From the NCBI GenBank assembly GCA_002315765.1, contig DCIE01000070.1:22596-86595 (forward strand): a DNA stretch of 64,000 bases. The letters are read 5' to 3'. Source of the stretch: Ruminococcaceae bacterium UBA1734. GTDB taxonomy: Bacteria > Bacillota > Clostridia > Oscillospirales > Acutalibacteraceae. A program made the position numbers and the translations under genes. Below the pieces are notes generated by a model that was not told where the DNA came from, ran no database searches, and worked only from the letters and a program-made list of their open reading frames with translations. Shown one piece after another: positions 26,064 to 33,594 of this stretch (position 1 is its first letter; each line of letters starts with the position of its first letter).

Positions 26064-26699
26064 TTGAGTAAACTGAACAATAAATGTATTTACCGTTTTG
26101 TAAAAAGACTACTTGATATTATTTTTTCTTTAATCGGTATAATTATTACATCACCGATTTTAATAGTTGTTTCATTGCTTGTTAAGTTTTGGGATTTCGG
26201 TCCCGTGATTTACAAATCCCCGAGAATTGGACTTAACGGCAGAAAAATCGGGGTTCTTAAATTCAGGAGTATGAAAGTAGGCTCCGACCATTTGGAAGAC
26301 TTTTTTTCAAAGGAAGAACTCGACAGTTTTAAAAGCGAGTTCAAGATTGAGCATGACCGCCGTGTTACCGGCATTGGTAAATTTATTAGAAAGACAAGCA
26401 TTGATGAGTTACCTCAGTTATTCAATGTTTTGATTGGTGATATGTCCCTTGTGGGACCAAGGCCCATAACCGAAGAAGAACTGCAAAAGTACGGTAACGA
26501 CCGTGATTTGCTTTTATCGGTTAAACCTGGTGCTACCGGTCTTTGGCAATGTTCAGGTAGAAACAAACTAACCTATACCGACGGTAAAAGACAGGCGATT
26601 GAGCTTAAATATGTAAGAGAGCAATCTTTTTTATTGGATTTAAAAATCATTTTTAAAACATTTTTGGCTGTATTTAAGTATGATGATATTGTTCAGTGA
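26064..26699 (+). CDS. Undecaprenyl-phosphate sugar-1-phosphate transferase
   Basis: 211 residues, a short phosphoglycosyltransferase of the bacterial sugar transferase (WcaJ/PglC) family with one N-terminal re-entrant membrane helix. Motifs KRLLDIIFSLIG, GVLKFRSMKVGSD, FIRKTSIDELPQLFNVLIGD, MSLVGPRPI and PGATGLWQCSGR are all present. It starts a lipid-linked glycan by moving a sugar-1-phosphate to the carrier lipid. The only usable start is a TTG at 26064, with AAAGG very close, so the exact start is uncertain. A second enzyme of this family is at 55641, implying two glycan products. Confidence 0.88.
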   Translation: MSKLNNKCIYRFVKRLLDIIFSLIGIIITSPILIVVSLLVKFWDFGPVIYKSPRIGLNGRKIGVLKFRSMKVGSDHLEDFFSKEELDSFKSEFKIEHDRRVTGIGKFIRKTSIDELPQLFNVLIGDMSLVGPRPITEEELQKYGNDRDLLLSVKPGATGLWQCSGRNKLTYTDGKRQAIELKYVREQSFLLDLKIIFKTFLAVFKYDDIVQ

Positions 26700-26715
26700 T
26701 TTTCAGGAGATTTGA

Positions 26716-27492
26716 ATGAAGGATATTAAGGTAATTGTTGCAACGCATAAGAATTATAATATGCCTAAAGATTCTATGTATCTACCTCTTCAGGTAGGCG
26801 CAGAGGGTAAGGTATCTCTTGGATATACTCCCGATAATACCGGCGATAATATTTCCGAAAAAAATCCCTATTTTTGCGAATTGACGGGAATGTACTGGGC
26901 TTGGAAAAACCTTAATAACGATTATATCGGGCTTGTGCATTATCGTAGACATTTTGTATCACAAAGAAAGTCTAAGGATTTTTTTGATTGTGTTTTGTCG
27001 TTAAGCCAAGCCGACAAAATGCTTAATGAAGCCGATGTTATCTTGCCTAAACTTCGTAATTATTATATTGAAAATTTATATGACCATTATAAGCACACTA
27101 TGTATATTGAGCCCCTTGATGAGGCAGGGGAAATACTAAAAGAATTTTATCCCGAGTATTCTGATGAGTTTAATCTTTTAAAAACACGCAAAACTGCCCA
27201 TATGTTTAATATGTTTATAATGAAACGGGAAGTTTTTTGCGACTACTGTCAGTGGATTTTTGATATTCTTGATAAACTTGACCAACGAATTGATAAGTCC
27301 CGGTATGATTCTTTTCACGCAAGGTATTTAGGTAGAATTAGCGAACTGCTTTTAGATGTTTATATTAATACAAACAATATTAAATATGTTGAGGCAAGGG
27401 TTTCAAGCCCCGAAAAGACAAATTGGCTTGTTAAAGGTTCAGGTTTTTTAAAAGCAAAGTTTTTCGGTTCAAAGTACGGAAAAAGTTTTTAA
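26716..27492 (+). CDS. DUF4422 glycosyltransferase-like capsule protein
   Basis: 258 residues of the DUF4422 family, found in capsule and exopolysaccharide loci and often annotated as galactosyltransferase-like. It begins IKVIVATHKNYNMPKD, with LTGMYWAWKNLNNDYIGLVH and YRRHF as the core motif. There is no membrane helix. Sitting between a sugar-phosphate transferase and an LCP protein, it probably adds the second sugar of this small glycan. AGGAG lies just before its start. Confidence 0.85.
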   Translation: MKDIKVIVATHKNYNMPKDSMYLPLQVGAEGKVSLGYTPDNTGDNISEKNPYFCELTGMYWAWKNLNNDYIGLVHYRRHFVSQRKSKDFFDCVLSLSQADKMLNEADVILPKLRNYYIENLYDHYKHTMYIEPLDEAGEILKEFYPEYSDEFNLLKTRKTAHMFNMFIMKREVFCDYCQWIFDILDKLDQRIDKSRYDSFHARYLGRISELLLDVYINTNNIKYVEARVSSPEKTNWLVKGSGFLKAKFFGSKYGKSF

Positions 27493-27496
27493 TAAT

Positions 27497-27518
27497 AAGG
27501 GTAGTTTTTACTACTCTT
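27497..27518 (+). terminator. Short hairpin before the LCP gene
   Basis: AAGGGTAG (27497-27504) pairs with CTACTCTT (27511-27518) with one G-U pair over a six-base loop. It lies four bases after the DUF4422 stop. Without a U run it is probably a weak or partial terminator. Confidence 0.4.
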
Positions 27519-27543
27519 AATTTATGCAATAGAGGTATGTATA

Positions 27544-28641
27544 ATGGATAACAACGAGAAGGATTTAATGAGTTTTTCAAACAGCGAAAATATTGATATA
27601 AGCAGTAGCAGTCATAGTAAACATTCTGCGAAAAAAAGAAAACGCAAAAAAAGTAAAAAAAGAACCTTAAAAATTCTTTGCATTATTTTGGCTGTGATTT
27701 TTGCCTTGTTAGCTGCCGGTTTAATATTTGCCAATTCACTGCTTGGCAAGGTTAATAAATCTAAGGATTTCAATGAAGATTCTCTTGGTGCAAATGATGT
27801 ATTTAAAGACAGTAATGTTAAGAATATTGCCTTTTTCGGTATTGACTCAAGAAAGAATTCTTTTTCCGGCAGGTCGGATTCTATAATGATTGTAACCCTT
27901 GATAAAAAGCACGATAAGATTAAACTTTCTTCAATCGCAAGAGATACTTATGTTGCCATTGACGGACACGACCATGATAAACTTACCCATGCTTATGTTT
28001 TCGGCGGTGCGGAACTGGCAGTTAAAACATTAAACCAAAACTTTAATCTTGATATTACCGATTATGTAACAACCAATTTCTTTGGATTTACTTCATTAAT
28101 TGACAGTATCGGTGGGGTAGAGTTGGATGTTGATTCTCAGGAAATGGATATAATTAATAATAAATATTACAGAGAGTTAAACAGAATAGGACTTACTTAC
28201 GATAAGCTTACAACTACAGGAATGCAAACCTTAACCGGTGCCCAAGCACTTGCATATTCAAGAAACAGATATTCCGCCGGTGGCGATGTTGACCGTGGTA
28301 ACAAACAAAAGGAAGTACTGTCTGTTGTTTACGACAAGGTTAAAAAGGTTTCCTTAACAAAATACCCCGGTATGGTTTCATCTTTGCTTGAAAACTGCGA
28401 AACATCTCTTTCAAATAAGGAAATACTCGGTTATGCCGCCTGGGCAGCAACAAGTTCTCCTACGATTGAAAACCTTTCATTACCCGATAAGGAATGTAAT
28501 CCAAAGAGTGGTAGCGAAGCTTTTAAGAACGGTGTTTGGTACTACTTCTACGATATGGATATTGCTACAAAGAAGTTGCACGATTTCATTAACGATGTTA
28601 TGCCATCATCTTCTTCCGAAACATCAAGTGTAGCAAATTAA
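27544..28641 (+). CDS. LytR-CpsA-Psr family glycan ligase
   Basis: 365 residues. A serine- and lysine-rich cytoplasmic head (about 45 residues), one membrane helix (about 46-66) and an extracellular LCP domain. The domain has FGIDSRKNSFSGRSDSIMIV, LSSIARDTYV, TTNFFGFTSLIDSIGGVELD, and the arginines of YSRNRYSAGGDVDRGNKQ that bind lipid pyrophosphate. LCP enzymes move lipid-linked glycans onto peptidoglycan. Here it could attach the product of the two genes upstream, or that of the large locus at 40-60 kb. A strong terminator follows. Confidence 0.92.
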   Translation: MDNNEKDLMSFSNSENIDISSSSHSKHSAKKRKRKKSKKRTLKILCIILAVIFALLAAGLIFANSLLGKVNKSKDFNEDSLGANDVFKDSNVKNIAFFGIDSRKNSFSGRSDSIMIVTLDKKHDKIKLSSIARDTYVAIDGHDHDKLTHAYVFGGAELAVKTLNQNFNLDITDYVTTNFFGFTSLIDSIGGVELDVDSQEMDIINNKYYRELNRIGLTYDKLTTTGMQTLTGAQALAYSRNRYSAGGDVDRGNKQKEVLSVVYDKVKKVSLTKYPGMVSSLLENCETSLSNKEILGYAAWAATSSPTIENLSLPDKECNPKSGSEAFKNGVWYYFYDMDIATKKLHDFINDVMPSSSSETSSVAN

Positions 28642-28662
28642 CAGCTTAAATATAATATAGCA

Positions 28663-28696
28663 ACAGCCACCGCAAGTAATAAATTGCGGTGGCTGT
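28663..28696 (+). terminator. Strong, probably bidirectional terminator between LCP gene and IMP dehydrogenase
   Basis: ACAGCCACCGCAA (28663-28675) pairs perfectly with TTGCGGTGGCTGT (28684-28696) over an eight-base loop, followed by AATTTTTATT. It lies between two convergent genes and can end transcription from both. Confidence 0.92.
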
Positions 28697-28727
28697 AATT
28701 TTTATTAAGTGAATAATTAATAATTGT

Positions 28728-30236
28728 TTATTTTATTGTACCGAGAGAAGTTTCCTTTTGAATAACATCATGTGCTCCGCCTTCAACAATACTTGTTGCA
28801 GAAACAAGGGTTAGTTTTGCATTCTTTCTGAAATCAGGAATGTTCAGTGAGCCGCAATTACACATTGTGGATTTAACCTTGCTGAGTGATAAAGCAACAT
28901 TGTCTTTTAGGGCACCGGCATAGGGAACATAGGAGTCAACGCCTTCTTCAAAGTGAAGCTTTTTGTCGCCGCCTAAATCGTATCTTTGCCAATTTCTTGC
29001 TCTGTTTGAACCTTCGCCCCAATACTCCTTATAGTAATTGCCGTTTAGCGAAACACGGTTTGTGGGACTTTCGTCAAATCTTGCGAAATATCTTCCCAGC
29101 ATTAAGAAATCGGCACCCATAGCAAGTGCCAATGTCATATGATGGTCATGAACAATTCCTCCGTCGGAACAAACCGGAATATAAATTCCTGTTTCCTCAA
29201 AGTATTCATCACGGGCGTTGCAAACATCAATTAATGCAGTGGCTTGTCCTCGACCGATACCTTTTGTTTCTCGGGTAATGCAAATCGAACCGCCTCCGAT
29301 ACCGACTTTAATAAAATCGGCACCTGCTTTGGCAAGGAATAAAAATCCTTCCTTATCTACTACATTACCGGCGCCGACCTTTACGGTATCGCCGTATTTT
29401 TCTCTGATAAAAGAAATTGTTCTTGACTGCCATTCGCTAAATCCTTCCGAGGAATCAATGCAAAGAACATCGGCACCTGCTTCGATTAATGCAGGAACTC
29501 TTTCTTCATAGTCTCTTGTGTTAATTCCGGCACCAACGACATATCTTTTTTGACTGTCTAACAATTCACACGGATTTTCTTTGTGAGCTTCATAGTCTTT
29601 TCTAAAGACAAAATACTTAAGTTTTCCGTCCTTATCAAGGATGGGTAGGGAATTGAGTTTGTTATCCCAAATAATATCGTTAGCTTCCTTTAAAGAGGTG
29701 TTTTCCGGTGCAACAATCAGTTTTTCCAACGGTGTCATAAAGTCTTTAACAAGTGTATCTGCACTCATACGGCTGACACGGTAATCACGGCTTGTAACAA
29801 TACCCAAAAGTTTTCCGTTTTCAGTACCGTCAGAGGTAACTGCAATGGTGGAATGTCCGTTTTTCTCTTTTAAATCTAAAATATCTTTTAATGTGCTTTC
29901 AGGTGAAATATTAGAATCGCTGATAACAAAACCTGCTTTATATGCTTTTGCACGGGCTACCATTTTTGCTTCGTCTTCAACCGATTGAGAACCGTAAATG
30001 AAGGAAACACCGCCTTCTTTAGCAAGAGCAACAGCCAACCTTTCGCCCGAAACAGACTGCATTATGGCGGATGTTAGGGGAATGTTCATTGAAATTGCCG
30101 GTTCTTCGCCTTTTTTGAATTTAACAAGGGGAGTTTTAAGGGAAACATTTGCCGGAATACATTCCGAAGAAGAATATCCGGGAACCAATAAATACTCGTT
30201 GAAAGTATGAGAAATCTCTTTAAAATAATAAGCCAT
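28728..30236 (-). CDS. guaB: IMP dehydrogenase, Tritrichomonas-like type
   Basis: 502 residues from the ATG at 30236, where GGAGG sits at good spacing. It oxidises IMP to XMP with NAD, the committed step to GMP. The catalytic loop is [12 protein letters not shown] with Cys319; two CBS-like repeats lie at about 100-220; the flap carries Arg418-Tyr419 in ARNWQRYD. The sequence differs from usual bacterial GuaB (it has [10 protein letters not shown] where most have SAAMDTVT) and instead follows the Tritrichomonas foetus enzyme, with the same numbering for Cys319, Lys310, Arg418, Tyr419 and Glu431. Lys310 and Glu431 are the residues linked to mycophenolic acid resistance there. The match is from recall of that sequence, not an alignment. 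Confidence 0.93.
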   Translation of the reverse strand: MAYYFKEISHTFNEYLLVPGYSSSECIPANVSLKTPLVKFKKGEEPAISMNIPLTSAIMQSVSGERLAVALAKEGGVSFIYGSQSVEDEAKMVARAKAYKAGFVISDSNISPESTLKDILDLKEKNGHSTIAVTSDGTENGKLLGIVTSRDYRVSRMSADTLVKDFMTPLEKLIVAPENTSLKEANDIIWDNKLNSLPILDKDGKLKYFVFRKDYEAHKENPCELLDSQKRYVVGAGINTRDYEERVPALIEAGADVLCIDSSEGFSEWQSRTISFIREKYGDTVKVGAGNVVDKEGFLFLAKAGADFIKVGIGGGSICITRETKGIGRGQATALIDVCNARDEYFEETGIYIPVCSDGGIVHDHHMTLALAMGADFLMLGRYFARFDESPTNRVSLNGNYYKEYWGEGSNRARNWQRYDLGGDKKLHFEEGVDSYVPYAGALKDNVALSLSKVKSTMCNCGSLNIPDFRKNAKLTLVSATSIVEGGAHDVIQKETSLGTIK

Positions 30237-30265
30237 AACGCCCTCCAAAAAAATATATTTTTACA

Positions 30266-30294
30266 ATTATATAAAATTTAAGAATAAAAGTCAA
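30266..30294 (-). promoter_or_regulatory. Promoter of the IMP dehydrogenase gene
   Basis: Minus strand: TTGACT (30289-30294), a 17-base spacer and TATAAT (30266-30271), 30 bases before the ATG. It lies in the short gap after the SDR gene, so guaB has its own promoter. Confidence 0.85.
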
Positions 30295-30297
30295 GAA

Positions 30298-31038
30298 CTA
30301 AATTACATATCCGCCGTTTACTCCGAGTACTTGTCCTGTAATATAATCGGCAGAAGGGGAGGAGAGAAAATAAATTGCATCGGAAATCTCGCTTGGGGAA
30401 CCCATTCGTCCCAGAGGGATTTCTTCCACAAAATTATTAAGGTCTTCCACAGTAATATCGGAATTCATAGATGTTTCAATCAGTCCCGGTGCAACTGCGT
30501 TAACGGTAATTCCGCTTGGGGCTAATTCCTTTGCTAAGGCTTTTGTAAGTCCTATTACACCGGCTTTTGATGCAGAATAGGCTACCTCACAAGAAGCTCC
30601 GACTTGTCCCCACATGGAGGAAACATTAATAATTTTACCGAACTTTTGCCCTATCATAAAAGGTGCAACACTTTTACAGCAATTATATACACCTTTTAAA
30701 TTCACATCAAATATCATATCGGCATCAATATCGTCAATTTGTGTTATTGTCCCGATTTTCGAAATTCCGGCATTGTTTACTAAAATATCAATACCGCCGA
30801 ATTTATCAACGACTTCCTTAACTAATAAATTTGTTTCAAGTTTATTTGAAACATCTGCTTTAAAAATCTCGACAGAGTATCCACGACTGTTAAGAGAATT
30901 TGCCAATATTTTGGCTGACTGAAAAGAATTATTATAATTTATAGCAACATTAAAGCCTTTTTCGGCAAAAAGTATGGCTGTGGCAGCACCGATACCTTTT
31001 GAACCTCCTGTAATTAAAACGGTTTTTTTCATAATCAA
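30298..31038 (-). CDS. Short-chain dehydrogenase/reductase, FabG-like
   Basis: 246 residues of the classical SDR fold. The cofactor loop is TGGSKGIGAATA, the structural motif NNAG is present, and the catalytic residues are Ser in INVSSMWG and Tyr-Lys in YSASKAG, followed by NAVAPGLIET. The length and C-terminal YITGQVLGVNGG fit 3-oxoacyl-ACP reductases. It is not in a fatty acid operon, so it may act on another ketone or alcohol. The start is a TTG at 31038 (AAAGGA at best spacing) or the ATG two codons later. Confidence 0.85.
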   Translation of the reverse strand: MIMKKTVLITGGSKGIGAATAILFAEKGFNVAINYNNSFQSAKILANSLNSRGYSVEIFKADVSNKLETNLLVKEVVDKFGGIDILVNNAGISKIGTITQIDDIDADMIFDVNLKGVYNCCKSVAPFMIGQKFGKIINVSSMWGQVGASCEVAYSASKAGVIGLTKALAKELAPSGITVNAVAPGLIETSMNSDITVEDLNNFVEEIPLGRMGSPSEISDAIYFLSSPSADYITGQVLGVNGGYVI

Positions 31039-31060
31039 CGCCAGTCCTTTCTTTTAATCA

Positions 31061-31089
31061 ATTATACCATTAACCTTTTATATAATCAA
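31061..31089 (-). promoter_or_regulatory. Promoter of the SDR gene
   Basis: Minus strand: TTGATT (31084-31089), a 17-base spacer and TATAAT (31061-31066), about 23 bases before the start codon. Confidence 0.75.
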
Positions 31090-31167
31090 TTAAAATAATT
31101 AGAATATCTTGTCCGATTGCTTCATAATAATTAATAAAAAAGATATTTTAAAAGAATGGGTGATTAT

Positions 31168-31803
31168 ATGAAAAATACAGTTGGAAGTGTTCTGAGTTTA
31201 AAAAAATTAAGAATTATTAAAATCCAAACTAAGGATAAAATTACATTTTTGTTCTATTTTTTGATTATTGGTGGCATTTTTATTGGGATTTTTTCTTCAA
31301 GCAAAAATACGGTAAATTTTAAAATAGGAGATTATTTGCTTGAAAAATACTTATTGTTACATAAAAACAGCACAAATGTTCTTTTAATTTGTAAGACTTT
31401 TTTAAATTTTTTAACACTCGACATTTTGCTGTATTTCTTGACAGTATCTTTGCTTGGAATAATTCTTATACCGTTTTATATGTTATCGTTGGGAATTATA
31501 GTAGGGACGGTTATTGCACAATCCTATGTAATATATCAGTTTAAAGGAATTGCTTTTAACGCTTTGGTATTAGCGCCCACATTGGCGGTGTTTATTATTT
31601 CGGTTGTAAGCGTATCAAAATATAATTTTGAGTTTTCGTCTAATTTATCAAAAATGTCATTTAACAAATTCACTAACGGAAATTTAGCAGAAAGATTTGC
31701 AAAGCTGACAAAAAAGAATATTATATTAATAATTATGTCGCTGGTGGCATCATTGGTTGATTTTACATTAAACAAATTGGCAAACAGCCTTTTTAATTTA
31801 TAG
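31168..31803 (+). CDS. SpoIIM-like membrane protein
   Basis: About 211 residues from the ATG at 31168 (GGGTGA just before). It has roughly five hydrophobic segments: at about 20-40, 80-105, 110-135, 140-155 and near the C-terminus. The FLTVSLLGIILIPFYMLSLG segment and the tail topology resemble stage II sporulation protein M, part of the SpoIID-M-P engulfment machine that remodels septal peptidoglycan. The match is by layout and hydrophobic pattern, so other DUF95 relatives are possible. It fits a spore-former, as does spoIIID at 37356. A hairpin follows at 31836. Confidence 0.68.
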   Translation: MKNTVGSVLSLKKLRIIKIQTKDKITFLFYFLIIGGIFIGIFSSSKNTVNFKIGDYLLEKYLLLHKNSTNVLLICKTFLNFLTLDILLYFLTVSLLGIILIPFYMLSLGIIVGTVIAQSYVIYQFKGIAFNALVLAPTLAVFIISVVSVSKYNFEFSSNLSKMSFNKFTNGNLAERFAKLTKKNIILIIMSLVASLVDFTLNKLANSLFNL

Positions 31804-31835
31804 GGAAAGGGCATCAAACTAAATATATAAGAAAA

Positions 31836-31858
31836 AAGCCGATATCACAAATCGGCTT
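31836..31858 (+). terminator. Terminator-like hairpin after the SpoIIM-like gene
   Basis: AAGCCGAT (31836-31843) pairs with ATCGGCTT (31851-31858) over a seven-base loop, followed by GTACTTCT. It lies in the only gene-free stretch of more than 300 bases in the window (31804-32146). Confidence 0.65.
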
Positions 31859-31872
31859 GTACTTCTATATCT

Positions 31873-31902
31873 AATTATACAAAATGAATATTTTGTATAA
31901 TT
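31873..31902. repeat. Perfect 13-base inverted repeat
   Basis: AATTATACAAAAT (31873-31885) and ATTTTGTATAATT (31890-31902) are exact complements with a four-base GAAT loop. It lies 15 bases after a terminator hairpin and 17 before a tiny open frame with a strong ribosome site. It could be an operator or an RNA hairpin. There is no U run, so a terminator is unlikely. Confidence 0.6.
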
Positions 31903-31918
31903 AAGGGGAGAGGATGCG

Positions 31919-31975
31919 ATGAAATTGATAAGACGGTGTTATTGTATTGTTAATTTGTGTGGTGCAACCCAATAA
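31919..31975 (+). CDS. Possible 18-residue peptide
   Basis: An ATG with a very strong AGGGGAGAGG ribosome site begins MKLIRRCYCIVNLCGATQ and then stops. The frame has three cysteines and a basic start. It lies in the leader region before purB, but upstream of the purB promoter at 32082. It resembles no small protein I recognise (not SpoVM). The strong ribosome site is the only support, so this may be chance or the decayed start of a lost gene. Confidence 0.25.
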   Translation: MKLIRRCYCIVNLCGATQ

Positions 31976-32081
31976 TCCGGTGATTATACCGCAAGTAAAA
32001 TGTTTATCAAGGATAGATAATAGCAACATAAGTATGCCAAAGCCTACAAATATTTCAAAGCGCCGAATAATACTTTAACAT
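31976..32081. other. Gene-free stretch before the purB promoter
   Basis: AT-rich sequence in which I see no coding frame, no clear riboswitch fold and no repeat shared with the rest of the window. Together with the hairpins and the tiny frame before it, this makes up the 343-base gap between the SpoIIM-like gene and purB. Confidence 0.5.
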
Positions 32082-32110
32082 TTGACAAAATTAACTAATA
32101 ATGGTATTAT
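32082..32110 (+). promoter_or_regulatory. Promoter of purB
   Basis: TTGACA (32082-32087), a 17-base spacer and TATTAT (32105-32110), 36 bases before the purB ATG. The leader is too short for a purine riboswitch. Confidence 0.82.
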
Positions 32111-32146
32111 TATTAAATAAAAATATTAATGCTTTAGAGGAAAATT

Positions 32147-33583
32147 ATGTCTGATAATAAAACATCTTATGTATCGCCGTTATCTACAAGATACGCCGGT
32201 AAAGAAATGCAATACATTTTTTCATCTGATTTCAAGTTTAAAACATGGCGAAAACTTTGGATTGCTCTTGCAAAATCCGAAAAGGAATTAGGTCTTGAAA
32301 TCAGTGATGAACAAATTTCGGAACTTGAAAAATACGCTGATGACATTAATTATGATGTTGCTGAAGCTCGTGAAAAAGAAGTTAGGCACGATGTAATGAG
32401 CCATGTTTATGCCTACGGTGTTCAATGTCCGAATGCAAAGCCAATAATTCACCTCGGTGCTACAAGTTGCTATGTCGGAGATAATGCCGATATTGTAGCA
32501 ATGAATGAAGCGGCTAAGCTTGTTTTGAAAAAAGCGGCAAGAGTTCTTAAAAATTTAAGAGATTTTTCCGAAAAATACAAATCACTTCCCTGCCTTGCCT
32601 ACACCCATTTACAACCTGCGCAGCTTACTACGGTTGGTAAACGGGCTACACTTTGGATGAACGAGTTGGTTGGCGACATTAATAACCTTGAATATCAAAT
32701 TTCTTCCTTGAAATTATTAGGTTCTAAAGGTACAACAGGCACCCAAGCAAGTTTTATGGAACTGTTTGAAGGTGATGAAGAAAAAGTAAAGAAGCTTGAT
32801 TCCCTGATTGCCCAATATATGGGCTTTTCCGATTGCGTTCCGGTTTCAGGTCAAACTTATTCAAGAAAAACCGATTATTATATGCTTTCTGCTTTATGCG
32901 GTTTTGCTCAAAGTGCTTATAAGTTTTCAAACGACCTTCGCATTCTTCAGTCTTTTGAGGAAATGGAAGAACCCTTTGGTAAATCCCAAATCGGGTCTTC
33001 TGCAATGCCTTATAAACGAAATCCCATGCGCAGTGAAAGAATTTCAGCACTTTCAAGGTATGTAATTTGCGATTTGCAAAATACCGCATTTACCTCTTCA
33101 ACCCAGTGGTTTGAAAGAACACTTGACGATAGCGCTAACAAAAGAATATCGGTAGCCGAGGCATTTCTTGCGATTGATGCCATTTTAAATATTTATATCA
33201 ACATTACTGACGGAATCGTAGTATATGAAAAGGTTATCGAAAAGCGTGTAAACGAGAAACTGCCCTTTATGGCAACCGAAAATATTATGATGAAATCGGT
33301 TAAGCGTGGCGGCGACAGACAGCAATTACACGAAATTATCAGGGTTCATTCCCATTCAGCCGCAAAACGGGTCAAGCTTGACGGTCTTAACAACAATTTA
33401 ATTGATTTATTGGCAGAAGACGAGTCTATTCCGCTTAACAAAGACGAAATCATAAAGGAACTTAATCCCGATAAATTCATCGGAAGAAGTGTCTCTCAGG
33501 TTGAAGAGTTTAATAAAAACTATATTGAGCCGATACTATCAAAGTATTATGATTCTTCGGTTGAATCCGAGCTTAATGTTTAG
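32147..33583 (+). CDS. purB: Adenylosuccinate lyase
   Basis: 478 residues of the fumarase/aspartase superfamily. The signature loop is GSSAMPYKRNPMRSERIS, and the catalytic histidines lie in RHDVMSHVYAYG and THLQPAQLTTVGKR. It splits adenylosuccinate to AMP, and SAICAR to AICAR, each with release of fumarate. The length and the IHLGATSCYVGDNAD block fit the longer form shared by many anaerobes and animals. GAGGAAAA precedes the ATG. A P-type ATPase gene follows after 11 bases in what looks like the same operon, with no obvious link in function. Confidence 0.94.
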   Translation: MSDNKTSYVSPLSTRYAGKEMQYIFSSDFKFKTWRKLWIALAKSEKELGLEISDEQISELEKYADDINYDVAEAREKEVRHDVMSHVYAYGVQCPNAKPIIHLGATSCYVGDNADIVAMNEAAKLVLKKAARVLKNLRDFSEKYKSLPCLAYTHLQPAQLTTVGKRATLWMNELVGDINNLEYQISSLKLLGSKGTTGTQASFMELFEGDEEKVKKLDSLIAQYMGFSDCVPVSGQTYSRKTDYYMLSALCGFAQSAYKFSNDLRILQSFEEMEEPFGKSQIGSSAMPYKRNPMRSERISALSRYVICDLQNTAFTSSTQWFERTLDDSANKRISVAEAFLAIDAILNIYINITDGIVVYEKVIEKRVNEKLPFMATENIMMKSVKRGGDRQQLHEIIRVHSHSAAKRVKLDGLNNNLIDLLAEDESIPLNKDEIIKELNPDKFIGRSVSQVEEFNKNYIEPILSKYYDSSVESELNV

Positions 33584-33594
33584 GGAGTTGCAAT

